This document shows positions 16,778-25,990 of a DNA stretch of 64,000 nt, piece after piece. Where the stretch lies: contig CP085689.1 in the NCBI GenBank assembly GCA_020683205.1, positions 1,426,001 through 1,490,000 on the forward strand. Direction: 5' to 3'. The notes under the pieces were generated by a model that ran no database searches, was not told where the DNA came from, and worked only from the letters and a program-made list of their open reading frames with translations. Source of the stretch: Lentisphaerae bacterium WC36. GTDB lineage: Bacteria; Verrucomicrobiota; Lentisphaeria; Victivallales; SZUA-371. A program made the translations under genes and the position numbers. Every line of letters begins with the position of its first letter. The first letter of the stretch is position 1.

Positions 16778-18280
16778 ATGACAAACACTGTAAAAAACAA
16801 CTCACAGCACGCTAGCATTGGTGTCATAGGTTTAGCCGTGATGGGGGAAAATTTAGCAAGAAATATTGCCAATAAAGGTTATAGCGTGGCCGTCTACAAT
16901 CGTACCAGTAAAAAAGTTGAAGATTTTATATCAAGAATACAAAATAATAATATTATTGGAACTACTTCATTGGAAGAGTTTTGTGCCTCATTGATCAAGC
17001 CACGTAAGATTATTCTAATGATTAGAGCAGGGGAAGTTGTTGATTCAGTAATAAATCAATTACTAGATTATCTTGAACCTGAGGATATAATTATTGATGG
17101 AGGTAATAGTTTTTATAAGGATACTCAACGTCGTTACGAAATGTTGCAAAAATCAAAAATTAGATATCTAGGAGCAGGTATTTCAGGAGGTGAAGAAGGC
17201 GCCTTAAATGGACCATCAATTATGGTAGGGGGAGATAAAGATGCTTTTAATGCTGTAAGTGTTCTACTTGAAGATATTTCGGCCAAAGTAGAGTTTAATG
17301 GTGAAATTGAAAGTTGCTGTAAATATTTAGGTGATGATGGGGCAGGGCATTTTGTTAAAATGATACATAATGGTATCGAATATGCTGATATGCAAATGAT
17401 TAGTGAAGTTTATTATATTTTGAAAAATTTGGTTTGTTTAACTAATGGTGAAATTGCACATATTTTTAAAAGCTGGAATAATGGACCTTTGAGTAGCTAT
17501 TTAATTGAAATTACTGCAGAAGTTTTAGCTAAAAAAACTTTACTTGAAGATGATGGTTCAACAAATCATTATGTTGTCGACAAAATTCTAGATGTGGCTA
17601 GCCAAAAAGGAACTGGTAAATGGACTGCAGAAAGTTCATTAGAACTTGGTGTGCCGACTTCAACTATTGCTCAGGCTGTTTTTAGTAGATATATGTCAAC
17701 ATTAAAACATACTCGGCTTGAGGCTGAAAAGATTTTTTATCAAAATCATGAGGAAGAAGAAATTGTTTTAGGCAAACACTTTATTCAAGATTTACATGAT
17801 GCGTTATATGCTGCAAAAATATGTTGCTATGCTCAAGGATTCCAGCTTTTAGCAAAAGCTTCAGGCGAGTTTAATTGGCATTTAAATTATAGTGATATTG
17901 CGAAGGTTTGGCGTGGGGGTTGTATTATTCGAGCTGACTTCTTAAATGATATTAGTTCAGCGTACTCAAATAATAACAGCCTTGAAAATTTACTATTTTC
18001 ACAATATTTTCAATCAAAATTACTTGATTGTTTGGAGGCTTGGCGAAATGTTGCGAGTTGTGCAGTTTTAAATGCAGTTCCTGCACCGTGTTTGATTAGC
18101 GCTTTAAGCTATTTTGATTCATTGAGTTGTGGACATAGTTCAGCAAACATGATTCAAGCGTTGCGCGATTATTTTGGAGCACACATGTATGAAAGAATTG
18201 ATCGACCTCGAGGAGAATTTTTCCATACTAATTGGACTGATAATTCGGGAGTTACAACATCAGAAAGTTATTCAGTGTAA
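16778..18280 (+). CDS. gnd: 6-phosphogluconate dehydrogenase, decarboxylating
   Basis: 500 residues from the ATG at 16778, which has an AAAGGT ribosome site seven bases before it. An earlier in-frame TTG at 16748 has no such site and was rejected. The NADP-binding loop GLAVMGENLARNIANKGY is followed by VYNRT. Catalytic-site segments are IIDGGNSFYKDTQRR, GAGISGGEEGALNGPSIM and KMIHNGIEYADMQ, and the C-terminal tail contains the substrate-binding FFHTNW. It converts 6-phosphogluconate to ribulose 5-phosphate, CO2 and NADPH in the pentose phosphate pathway. It is transcribed divergently from putP. Confidence 0.95.
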   Translation: MTNTVKNNSQHASIGVIGLAVMGENLARNIANKGYSVAVYNRTSKKVEDFISRIQNNNIIGTTSLEEFCASLIKPRKIILMIRAGEVVDSVINQLLDYLEPEDIIIDGGNSFYKDTQRRYEMLQKSKIRYLGAGISGGEEGALNGPSIMVGGDKDAFNAVSVLLEDISAKVEFNGEIESCCKYLGDDGAGHFVKMIHNGIEYADMQMISEVYYILKNLVCLTNGEIAHIFKSWNNGPLSSYLIEITAEVLAKKTLLEDDGSTNHYVVDKILDVASQKGTGKWTAESSLELGVPTSTIAQAVFSRYMSTLKHTRLEAEKIFYQNHEEEEIVLGKHFIQDLHDALYAAKICCYAQGFQLLAKASGEFNWHLNYSDIAKVWRGGCIIRADFLNDISSAYSNNNSLENLLFSQYFQSKLLDCLEAWRNVASCAVLNAVPAPCLISALSYFDSLSCGHSSANMIQALRDYFGAHMYERIDRPRGEFFHTNWTDNSGVTTSESYSV

Positions 18281-18381
18281 AATTTAGCAAAATTTAGCAA
18301 AAAAGTATGGTATATTCTCTTGAGGGTTTTATATTACTGAATAGGGTTATAAAAATTAATAAACAACAATATATAATAAAA

Positions 18382-19167
18382 ATGAAAACATTCAGAAAAT
18401 TATTTTATGGATTCGGGTTGATTTCAACACTTGTATTAAGTTCATCATGTGTAACTGAAACAATTAGTGAAATTGAAACCAATGAAAGAGAAGCTAATTT
18501 AACAGTAGAACAATTACAATATAAAATTAGGATTGCTAACAATACTTCAAAAATTTATAGTTTTGTTATGACCCAGTCTTTGCGAGCGCGTGGTGGTGAT
18601 ATTTATATGTTAAAAACATCATATTTACGTCCAAATTATTATAAAATTGCAACCTATAAAGATTCTAAATTATTAGGCATGGAAATTTATAATAATGAAG
18701 AAGTTTACACATACGATACAAAAAGCACTCGTTTTACAAAATTAGAAGGTCGTAAAAAGAAAGCCCGTCTAGCAATGCTACAGGCGACTGCAACCGAAGA
18801 TAAAAATTATCGTAGTTTGTTTTCCGAAATAAAACTTACTCTAGTTGATGTCAATAATAAAGAATACTATAAAATGGTTGGTATTACAAAAAATAATTTA
18901 ATTCCACCAATTACAATTTACGTTAATAAAAAAACTTTCTTACCTGAAATTGTTGAATCAAAAATGAGCACAGGAAGTGGCAAAGAAAGTTATTATTCCA
19001 TTACAAAAAGTTATACTGAAAAGTTGGGTGCAAAATTCCCTAATGAGCAGGAAGTTATTATTGGGCTGAGAACTTATCGCTATATTCTTGAAGATTTAAA
19101 AGTGAATATTGATTTAAAGGTGGATGATTTTGAGCCTAAAAAGGCATGGTACGAGCCAAATATTTAA
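18382..19167 (+). CDS. Lipoprotein, LolA-like outer-membrane lipoprotein-sorting fold suspected
   Basis: 261 residues from ATG 18382; an upstream extension to 18307 would bury the signal peptide, so it was rejected. The signal peptide MKTFRKLFYGFGLISTLVLS ends in a lipobox-like SSSC, giving a lipid-anchored mature protein. The mature part has alternating short strands (MEIYNNEEVYTYDTKS, PPITIYVNKKTFLPEIVE) of the type seen in LolA/LolB-like and related outer-membrane lipoprotein-sorting families. That assignment is from pattern only. It lies 100 bases after gnd and is followed by a strong terminator. Confidence 0.6.
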   Translation: MKTFRKLFYGFGLISTLVLSSSCVTETISEIETNEREANLTVEQLQYKIRIANNTSKIYSFVMTQSLRARGGDIYMLKTSYLRPNYYKIATYKDSKLLGMEIYNNEEVYTYDTKSTRFTKLEGRKKKARLAMLQATATEDKNYRSLFSEIKLTLVDVNNKEYYKMVGITKNNLIPPITIYVNKKTFLPEIVESKMSTGSGKESYYSITKSYTEKLGAKFPNEQEVIIGLRTYRYILEDLKVNIDLKVDDFEPKKAWYEPNI

Positions 19168-19190
19168 AAAATCTATCTATAAAATTTATT

Positions 19191-19228
19191 AACACCACAA
19201 AGTTCAAAACTGCTGTGGTGTTTTTTTA
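19191..19228 (+). terminator. Terminator after the 18382-19167 lipoprotein gene
   Basis: A 9-bp stem (AACACCACA / TGTGGTGTT) with a 14-base loop, then seven T. It lies between convergent genes and may also act on the radical SAM gene, though the T content on that side is lower. Confidence 0.85.
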
Positions 19229-19235
19229 TTATATG

Positions 19236-20414
19236 CTATTTTGAAATCATTTTAAAATAATTTGGTAAACCACGTTCTTTTGCTTGAGAACATAAACGGC
19301 AACTATTTTCAGTATCTATAGGGTAAACTTTTCCGAAGTTGCTATATTGTTGAATTAATACTTGATTATCGCGAATAAAACATTTTTCACGAGGTTGCCC
19401 CATTGCTTTAACCATACGTTGCCAGATATCTAATAATGGCTCTTCTGTAATATTTCCAAATGACAATGGAGTGAAGTCACATGGGCAAACTTTACCCGAG
19501 TATTCAATATACATATGTTGAATTCCCGCGCAACAGCCAAAAACTTCCTTTCCTTCCATGACGTTAAAGGAACATACTTTTGGCATTTTTTCTTGTTTAT
19601 TCATCATGCAATGAAACTCTTTAAGAGTTTGGACTTCATCATCATCTAGTAATACCTTTTCAGAAGCATTTTGGAGATTGCCTGTTGGCATCGGTTCAAT
19701 AATTCTAAATTCATGAACATTTAACATTTTTGCTAAATTATAGATTTTTTTCATTTCATCTAAGTTATTTGCAACTAAATCATGACTAGCTAAAGTAGTA
19801 GTCATAGAATAAATCTTTGAATCAGCAAGCCATTTCAAGCCGATAACTGTATCTTTGAATGCTCCTTTGCGGCCACGCAAACGGTCAAAAATTTCTTCAT
19901 TATAGTGATCGAGGCTAACAGCTATCCCCCATAGTTGATGCTTTTCTAACAGCTTTACTCTTTGTTCTGTTAAAGTAGCAGCTGAGGTAAAAAGTATTGT
20001 TGTAATACCTAAATTGGCGGCGTATTCAATTAAATTGTCAAGTTCACTATGAACCAATGGCTCACCGCCAGTAAAACCGATTATGCAAACTCCTAATTCA
20101 TTTAATTGATCAATAACAGAATACCAATATTTTGAGTCAATCGAACTTTTTTGACGTTTTTCACTACTGCAATGCCAACAATCGTTTGGACATTCTGGAG
20201 TAATTGCTAGATATGCGGAAAATGGAGTTTGTGCCCCATTTTTTAAATTTTTAACGATTCTGTCAAAAGCTTTGCTCGGGTAGGGAGGAATAAATGAATT
20301 GACAACTTTTTGATTATTATGGGTGGTAACTTGTTCCGAAGTCATAAACTTTTCGATAAAATAGAATAAACTCTCACTATTTTGTAGCTGTTTTTGAAGC
20401 ATAATTTTTGACAT
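19236..20414 (-). CDS. Radical SAM protein with SPASM-type C-terminal cysteines
   Basis: 392 residues. The SAM/[4Fe-4S] motif C-x3-C-x2-C appears as CPNDCWHC (about residue 74) and is followed by GFTGGEPLVH (the GGE motif). The C-terminal part has spaced cysteines: CSFNVMEG..., FGCCAG, KVCPCDF, EKCFI and a final CRLC, as in SPASM domains that bind auxiliary Fe-S clusters. Such enzymes modify peptides or make cofactors by radical chemistry. No precursor peptide gene or tailoring partner is evident next to it, so the substrate is unknown. A short palindrome lies in its promoter region. Confidence 0.85.
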   Translation of the reverse strand: MSKIMLQKQLQNSESLFYFIEKFMTSEQVTTHNNQKVVNSFIPPYPSKAFDRIVKNLKNGAQTPFSAYLAITPECPNDCWHCSSEKRQKSSIDSKYWYSVIDQLNELGVCIIGFTGGEPLVHSELDNLIEYAANLGITTILFTSAATLTEQRVKLLEKHQLWGIAVSLDHYNEEIFDRLRGRKGAFKDTVIGLKWLADSKIYSMTTTLASHDLVANNLDEMKKIYNLAKMLNVHEFRIIEPMPTGNLQNASEKVLLDDDEVQTLKEFHCMMNKQEKMPKVCSFNVMEGKEVFGCCAGIQHMYIEYSGKVCPCDFTPLSFGNITEEPLLDIWQRMVKAMGQPREKCFIRDNQVLIQQYSNFGKVYPIDTENSCRLCSQAKERGLPNYFKMISK

Positions 20415-20440
20415 TTTCTCTAACCTTTTTTCTTTTAAAA

Positions 20441-20452
20441 TACAATATTGTA
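20441..20452. promoter_or_regulatory. 12-bp perfect palindrome upstream of the radical SAM gene
   Basis: TACAATATTGTA, about 27 bases upstream of the start codon, close to where a promoter would lie. Possible repressor site; it could also arise by chance in AT-rich DNA. Confidence 0.3.
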
Positions 20453-20542
20453 ATAAAATTGACTAGCCACTATAACACACTTTGACAATGAGTTCAAGAG
20501 CCTTTTTAGTTAATTATAATTAGTTATTAAAAATAAAATTAA

Positions 20543-20803
20543 TTAATTGTTTTGAATATAATTTTTGTTATGATATTGCTTATTTACATTTTTGCCTTTT
20601 ACATCCCTGATTAGATGTTTTGTAGTTATGAGATGTATGAGGGATAGGCATAAATAAAGTCGATAAATATCTGAATATGAATTATTTTGATCTGTTAAAC
20701 TACATAATTTATTAATGCTAGCAAGACAAATTAGTAGTTGCAACTCGGTTAAATAACCATTTAAATGTAAGGCTTCAAAGTTAACGCTTGAATAGTCCGC
20801 CAT
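20543..20803 (-). CDS. Possible small protein, 86 codons, doubtful
   Basis: The frame starts MADYSSVNFEALHLNGYLTE and contains two Leu/Ile-rich helix-like stretches, then a basic tail. There is no ribosome binding site before the ATG and no family is recognised. It lies in a gene-poor stretch that looks decayed. It may be a random open frame or a remnant. Confidence 0.25.
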   Translation of the reverse strand: MADYSSVNFEALHLNGYLTELQLLICLASINKLCSLTDQNNSYSDIYRLYLCLSLIHLITTKHLIRDVKGKNVNKQYHNKNYIQNN

Positions 20804-21254
20804 TGCTTAGCTACAATTACCTGGAGTATTTTTTATTTAAAAATATCTTATAAATTTATTAAACCGATGTTATTTGATTTTGTAATATTTGGCAATTTCC
20901 CTTCAAAATCATTAGTGTAGTTTATAAATATTTGACCTAAAATTTTAACATTATTCTTGTCTTAGGCGTAAAACTTTGCCCCGTTTCTGCCACTCTTTAC
21001 ATAAAAAAGGAGCTCGTGAAGAGATTGCCACGCTAAAAATTAGTATGATTAATAATGATTGCCAGTAATTGTATATTTAATTATTGATGGGGGGTAATGT
21101 CATATAGCTATTTATCAAAATAATTATTGCAGTGTAACAAAAAAATATCCATAGGATTTTTTATTCAATTTGTTTTCAACTTTAACAGTGATATTCTTTC
21201 AGGTTTTATTTAAACTGCAAGTTTTTTAACAAGCTTTATAATATTTTTCATGTT
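20804..21254. other. Non-coding stretch with possible gene remnants
   Basis: About 450 bases with no convincing gene. On the minus strand at roughly 20961-21080 a 41-codon frame without a usable start encodes a hydrophobic segment and then a basic tail (ending EWQKRGKVLRLRQE), somewhat richer in GC than its surroundings. A 13-codon frame starting MKNIIKLVKKLAV lies just after the prepilin-like gene. These look like debris of decayed genes. Confidence 0.4.
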
Positions 21255-21419
21255 TTAAATTCTTTGCTGTTCACTAATCTGTGATTGTTCGATCTTATCG
21301 TAGTCTGTAAAATTTTTGGCAATAAAAAAAGTAGCGATGAGCACTACAATTGCGATAATACTTAACACAATCACTAGTTCTGTAAAGCCGAAGAACATAA
21401 TCTGATAATTTTTTTTCAT
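21255..21419 (-). CDS. 54-residue single-span protein with a prepilin-like N-terminus
   Basis: The start is ATG at 21419 with a GGAG ribosome site six bases upstream, which favours it over the ATG at 21431. The sequence has a short basic start (MKKNYQ), then FGFTELVIVLSIIAIVVLIA, then a polar tail of about 20 residues. The Gly-Phe-Thr-x-Leu start and the long hydrophobic helix resemble class III signal peptides of type IV pilin-like proteins, but FTELV is two residues shorter than the usual FTLIELL. It may be a degenerate or truncated pseudopilin, or an unrelated micro-membrane protein. Confidence 0.5.
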   Translation of the reverse strand: MKKNYQIMFFGFTELVIVLSIIAIVVLIATFFIAKNFTDYDKIEQSQISEQQRI

Positions 21420-21474
21420 AAAGCGCTCCATCGTATTAAACTATATTACACTACAATAAATATTAACTAATTTC

Positions 21475-21525
21475 AAGAAAAAAATAAAAAATGACAACAA
21501 AATATTAAATTTTACTGTCATTTTT
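21475..21525 (-). terminator. Terminator of rpoZ
   Basis: A 10-bp stem (21487-21496 with 21516-21525, AAAAATGACA / TGTCATTTTT) followed on the minus strand by a T-rich tract. It lies about 28 bases beyond the rpoZ stop. Confidence 0.8.
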
Positions 21526-21552
21526 CTATATAGAAGTCTTTTAAAAACGAAA

Positions 21553-21813
21553 TTATTCGCCTTCTGCCTCTTCAACTGTCTTTTTGATTAATTCATCAAA
21601 TGCATCAGCAAAGTCATCTTCTTGACCATCGTTGTAGCCAACCAAGCCTTCACCAATTTCATACAATGCAATGTCCAAAAATTCTTCATCATCAATTCTA
21701 ACCATTGGTTTCCCACCCATTGCTAATTGCTTAGCTCTTTTTGCTGCTACTATTGATAAAATCTTTGGATCGCTAATTTGTTGCTTTGCTTTTTTTAAAT
21801 ATTTATTATTCAC
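21553..21813 (-). CDS. rpoZ: DNA-directed RNA polymerase subunit omega
   Basis: 86 residues from a GTG at 21813, with AGGAG about eleven bases upstream. A longer frame to 21870 has a hydrophobic lead without a ribosome site and does not fit the family. The core ILSIVAAKRAKQLAMGGKPMV followed by LDIALYEIGEG is the omega signature (SKRARQLxxGxxPLV ... ALxEIAxG). Omega helps fold and assemble the beta-prime subunit. The tail is acidic. It is a single-gene unit with its own terminator. Confidence 0.88.
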   Translation of the reverse strand: MNNKYLKKAKQQISDPKILSIVAAKRAKQLAMGGKPMVRIDDEEFLDIALYEIGEGLVGYNDGQEDDFADAFDELIKKTVEEAEGE

Positions 21814-21966
21814 AGTTATTATAACTCCTAATGGTTTTATTCTTAATAATATTGTTATTAACAATAACACTAATCAAGACAATTACAAATCAAGCAGTCC
21901 TAAAATATGAAAATTTTAAAACTACCTGATTGCTTATTGTAATAATAATTTAGTGAATTATTAATT

Positions 21967-23679
21967 CTAGTAATCGATTACAGCACGATGATTATCAATA
22001 ATTGTATAATCGTCACTTGTAACAATTTTGAAGTTCTTCTCAAATTCACTAACTGCATTATTTACATATTGTTCAGCAATAACTGCACGATCAGTATCTT
22101 TCATAGCGTCATTAATTAATGTATAACCAACTAAAATATTAGTTTCCATTGCAACTAATTTACCTGCCATTAAGTCGTGATATGCAGGATCTTTTTTATC
22201 TGCAACAAACTTAACCGCAATTTTTTGTTGTTCATGCAATTCTGCAACTTTTTCTTTTAACCGAGCTAAAGGACCAGTCACTTCAACTGCTTTTAATTCA
22301 TCATATAAAGTTTCACCAACGCGCTGCATTACGCCTCCAATCGCAGCAACAACCTGCAATTGAGTCGTTCCTTCATAGATATTAGTAATACGTGCATCAC
22401 GATAATAACGTTCAACATTAAAATCACGCATAAAACCAGTGCCACCATGAATCTGAATTGAATCATATGCTACTTCATTTGAAACTTCTGTTGCTAAAGC
22501 TTTACACATTGGAGTTAGTAATGCAGCTAAACGAACATAATATTTCATTTGTTTACGGTCTTCAGCTGTTGGATTGCCATGTTCAACTAAATGAGTGTAA
22601 CCATTACGTAAGTCTACTGAGCGACTTGCAATGTATAGTAATGTTCTTGCCGCATGAAGTTTAATCTTCATTTTGCTAAGCATGTCGTAAACAGCAGGTA
22701 ATTTATCAATTTCTAGTTTGAACTGTTTACGTTCTTCAGCATATTTGCGTGCTTCACGATAAGCCGCTTCAGCAATACCAATTGCCTGAGCACTGATTGC
22801 CATACGAGCGCCATTCATCAATGACATTACATATTTTGTTAAACCACGACGACGAAGTCCGCATAATTGAGCAGGGACATCGTTGTATTGAAGTTCACAT
22901 GTTGCAACACCGTGGATACCTAATTTATCCTCAATGCGACGAACGACTAACTCTGGACATGCTTCGCAAATAAACATAGATAAACCACGACCATCACTTG
23001 ACCCTTCTTCCGAACGAGCTAAAACTAAATGCACTTTAGCGCAACCATTAGTAATAAAGCGTTTGTTACCATTTAAGAACCAATTGCCTTCTTCATCTTG
23101 ATACGCACGTAAGCGTACAGATTGTAAATCAGAACCAGAATCTGGCTCAGTTAAGTCCATTGATCCATCAACAATACCAGCAGCAAATAGTGGTAAATAT
23201 TTATCTTTTTGTTCTTCATTACCAAATTCACAAATTGTATCTGCAATATCCTGTAAACCAATTAGGTTTTGCAATGAAGCGTCAGCACGAGAAACCATTT
23301 CAGTGATCATTGCATAAACTGTTACAGGGAAGTTGATACCACCATATTTGTGAGGTAGCATAATACCCATTACGTCAGCTTTACGTAAGTCTTCTAAGTT
23401 TTTCACTGTTAATGGATGGTATGTTACCACGCCATCTTCAAAATGTGGACCTTCACGGTCAACTGTACGAGAACGTTCTTCAATATTTTCACCACAAATT
23501 TCACCAATGTTTTCTAAAACACGCTTATAGTTATCTAATGCATCAGATAAATCTGTTGGTGCTGTATCATATTGCTCCGCATATTTATAATCATTTTCTT
23601 TTAAAGCAACTGCTTTTTCAAGATCTAAATTATTTAAAATAAATTGGAGGTCACGGTTATCTGTAAAATAATTAGCCAT
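21967..23679 (-). CDS. Acyl-CoA dehydrogenase family flavoprotein
   Basis: 570 residues against about 380 for short-chain enzymes. The extra length is an N-terminal leader of about 90 residues and a C-terminal extension of about 100. The FAD-binding block MDLTEPDSGSDLQSVRLRA, the GNKRFITNG strand and the catalytic-base segment ITNIYEGTTQLQ (Glu in IYEGT) are present, so it should be active. It oxidises an acyl-CoA to enoyl-CoA, or runs in reverse, with electrons passing to ETF. It is the last gene of etfB-etfA-acd with 14 bases after etfA, so the two ETF subunits are its likely partners. Chain length of the substrate cannot be read from sequence. Confidence 0.93.
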   Translation of the reverse strand: MANYFTDNRDLQFILNNLDLEKAVALKENDYKYAEQYDTAPTDLSDALDNYKRVLENIGEICGENIEERSRTVDREGPHFEDGVVTYHPLTVKNLEDLRKADVMGIMLPHKYGGINFPVTVYAMITEMVSRADASLQNLIGLQDIADTICEFGNEEQKDKYLPLFAAGIVDGSMDLTEPDSGSDLQSVRLRAYQDEEGNWFLNGNKRFITNGCAKVHLVLARSEEGSSDGRGLSMFICEACPELVVRRIEDKLGIHGVATCELQYNDVPAQLCGLRRRGLTKYVMSLMNGARMAISAQAIGIAEAAYREARKYAEERKQFKLEIDKLPAVYDMLSKMKIKLHAARTLLYIASRSVDLRNGYTHLVEHGNPTAEDRKQMKYYVRLAALLTPMCKALATEVSNEVAYDSIQIHGGTGFMRDFNVERYYRDARITNIYEGTTQLQVVAAIGGVMQRVGETLYDELKAVEVTGPLARLKEKVAELHEQQKIAVKFVADKKDPAYHDLMAGKLVAMETNILVGYTLINDAMKDTDRAVIAEQYVNNAVSEFEKNFKIVTSDDYTIIDNHRAVIDY

Positions 23680-23693
23680 AATATATAATCCTC

Positions 23694-24716
23694 CTATGCT
23701 TTTGCTTTAAAAGCTTTAATCATTTTTGGAATAACATCCTTTAAATCGCCGACAATACCGTAGTGTGCAACTGAGAAAATTGGAGCATCAGGATCATTGT
23801 TGATTGCAATAATTTTCTTTGAATCATCCATGCCCGCAACATGCTGAATTGAACCACTAATGCCACATGCGATATATAATTTTGGACGAACTGTTACTCC
23901 TGTTTGACCAACTTGGTGGTCATGATCAATCCAACCAGCGTCAACTGCAGCACGAGAAGCACCGACCTCTCCGCCTAAAGTAGCTGCTAATTCTTTAATC
24001 ATTGCGAATGTTTCTTTATCACCAACTCCATAACCACCAGAAACGATGATTGGAGCTCCTTTTAAATCAACAGTTTTATCTTCACGAACACGTTCGATAA
24101 CTTTAATTACTTTTTCAGCATCAGTTAATTTTGGTGTTACTTTTACTAATTCGCCTGTTCTGTTCGAATCTGGGGCATCCATTTTCATAACACCTTCACG
24201 AACTGTAACCATTTGTGGGTCGTCCCAAGTATTAACAATTGTTGCAATAATGTTACCACCAAATGCTGGACGAATTTGCATTAATTTATTTTGATATGAT
24301 GCTTTGTTAACTTTGTCATCAAAGTCATCAATTTGTAAATCAGTACAATCCGCTGTCAAACCTGCTAGTTTTTCAGAAGCTACACGAGGAGCAAGTTCAC
24401 GACCTTTGAATGTCGCACCAAATAATAAAATGTTTGGTTTATGCTCAACGATTAAATCCGTCAAAACTCTAGCATATGGTAAAACTGTGAATGGTTCTAA
24501 AGCTTCATCTTCAGCTAAAATTACTGTATCACAACCATAAGAATAAAGAGTATCAGCTAAAGACTCAACATTATTACCAAGTAAAACTGCTTCGGTTTTT
24601 ACACCAAGTTGATTAGCTAACTCACGACCTTTACATACTAATTCAAGACTAACATCAGCAATTTTTCCTTCTTCTTGCTCAATGAAAATCCATACGTTTC
24701 CAATTTGATCTGCCAT
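23694..24716 (-). CDS. etfA: Electron transfer flavoprotein subunit alpha
   Basis: 340 residues. N-terminal Rossmann-like part (VWIFIEQEEGKIADVSLELV); the C-terminal FAD-binding domain has the typical VSGGYGVGDKE, GASRAAVDAGWIDHDHQVGQTG, PKLYIACGISGSIQH and IIAINNDPDAPIF series. With EtfB it forms a soluble heterodimer carrying FAD. It lies six bases after etfB and 14 before the dehydrogenase gene, one operon. Confidence 0.96.
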   Translation of the reverse strand: MADQIGNVWIFIEQEEGKIADVSLELVCKGRELANQLGVKTEAVLLGNNVESLADTLYSYGCDTVILAEDEALEPFTVLPYARVLTDLIVEHKPNILLFGATFKGRELAPRVASEKLAGLTADCTDLQIDDFDDKVNKASYQNKLMQIRPAFGGNIIATIVNTWDDPQMVTVREGVMKMDAPDSNRTGELVKVTPKLTDAEKVIKVIERVREDKTVDLKGAPIIVSGGYGVGDKETFAMIKELAATLGGEVGASRAAVDAGWIDHDHQVGQTGVTVRPKLYIACGISGSIQHVAGMDDSKKIIAINNDPDAPIFSVAHYGIVGDLKDVIPKMIKAFKAKA

Positions 24717-24722
24717 AATTTC

Positions 24723-25619
24723 TTACCCCAAAGTGTGATCTTCGATTAATTCTTGGATTAAAGAGCCAATACCGCTTTCAGTTGCTTCAACCATCTTGCT
24801 TTCAGATGCTGTTAGAACAACACTCTCAATCTTCTTAACTTTAGTTGGAGATCCTTTTAGACCTACACGCTCTAAATCTGCGCCAACTTCATTCGCTGTC
24901 CATTCGTTAATTAATAGACCTTTTTCCTCTAATACTGCTAACTCTTCAGCTAAAAGTTCAGCATCAGTGTAGTCGGCATTAGCATGAGCTTTTGACAACT
25001 CGCTTGGAGTTTTTGCTCTCTTGAATTTCATGATTCTACGAGCCGCTTGTGGACGAGGAGTATTAGCATCCATTACTGTCATTAATGCTGGCAGTTTGCA
25101 TTCTAAAACTTCATAGCCACCGTCAATTGCGCGTTTTGCTGTTACTTTGTCAAATGATAAATCAATAACATCTTCAACATAAGCAATTTGAGGTAATTTT
25201 AATTTTTCAGCTAACTGTGGACCAACTTGAGCTGTATCTCCGTCAATTGCTTGACGTCCACATAATAATAGGTCATAGTTGCCAATTTTGTTTACGCAGC
25301 AACTTAATGCAAAACTTGTTGCTAAAGTATCAGCTCCTGCAAAGCTACGGTCTGTTAATAACACCGCTTTGTCCGCTCCACGATACAGTGCATCTCGTAA
25401 AACTTCAGCTGCTGTAGGAGGGCCCATTGTAACTACTGTTACTTTTGCATCAAAACGATCTTTTAGCTCAAGTGCAAGTTCTAAGGCATTTAAGTCTTCT
25501 GGGTTGAAAATTGCTGGCAAGGCAGCACGGTTGACAGTTCCATCCGCTTTCATCGCTTCACCACTGATGTTCTGCGTGTCAGGAACCTGTTTTACAAAAA
25601 CTAGAATTGAGTAACTCAC
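24723..25619 (-). CDS. etfB: Electron transfer flavoprotein subunit beta
   Basis: 298 residues. It starts with GTG at 25619 preceded by GGGAG. Family marks are ILVFVKQVPDT, NPEDLNALELALELKD, LLLCGRQAIDGDTAQVGPQLAEKL and KLPALMTVMDANTPRPQAARRIM. Beta binds AMP or a second FAD; a second FAD occurs in electron-bifurcating complexes. The protein is longer than the usual 250 residues, with about 40 extra at the C-terminus. It is first gene of the operon with the alpha subunit and an acyl-CoA dehydrogenase. Whether this ETF bifurcates electrons cannot be settled from this sequence by eye. Confidence 0.95.
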   Translation of the reverse strand: MSYSILVFVKQVPDTQNISGEAMKADGTVNRAALPAIFNPEDLNALELALELKDRFDAKVTVVTMGPPTAAEVLRDALYRGADKAVLLTDRSFAGADTLATSFALSCCVNKIGNYDLLLCGRQAIDGDTAQVGPQLAEKLKLPQIAYVEDVIDLSFDKVTAKRAIDGGYEVLECKLPALMTVMDANTPRPQAARRIMKFKRAKTPSELSKAHANADYTDAELLAEELAVLEEKGLLINEWTANEVGADLERVGLKGSPTKVKKIESVVLTASESKMVEATESGIGSLIQELIEDHTLG

Positions 25620-25990
25620 TTACTAAAACTCCCTTAAAAGTTTGTAGGAAATACTTAACTTTATACTCGTATCGGGAGCGCTTTTCCTTATTTAATTATG
25701 CTGAGCTCCGAAATTTGTATAAAAAATACGTCCAATAGGTTGTTCATTAAATGACTAAATTTTTATAAAAAAGAATTATAGCTTTGTCAATAATCTTTTT
25801 TTAAGTGAGCGATTTAACTAATTATAGTACCAACTACGACTTAAAAGTTACGAAAGTGCATTAGTACTTGTTAAACCACGCATTTAAACTAATACTACAA
25901 TTTTGTAAAAACAAGTTAAAAAATATTTTTTTATTAATTTTTTATTAGAATTGTGGATGAAATCTTTTTAATTTAAGAGTATGAAGATAA
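25620..25990. other. Intergenic stretch upstream of etfB
   Basis: About 370 bases of mostly AT-rich sequence between etfB and tRNA-Gln. It should hold the etfB promoter and the end of the tRNA transcript. I find no convincing gene, riboswitch or terminator. Confidence 0.4.
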
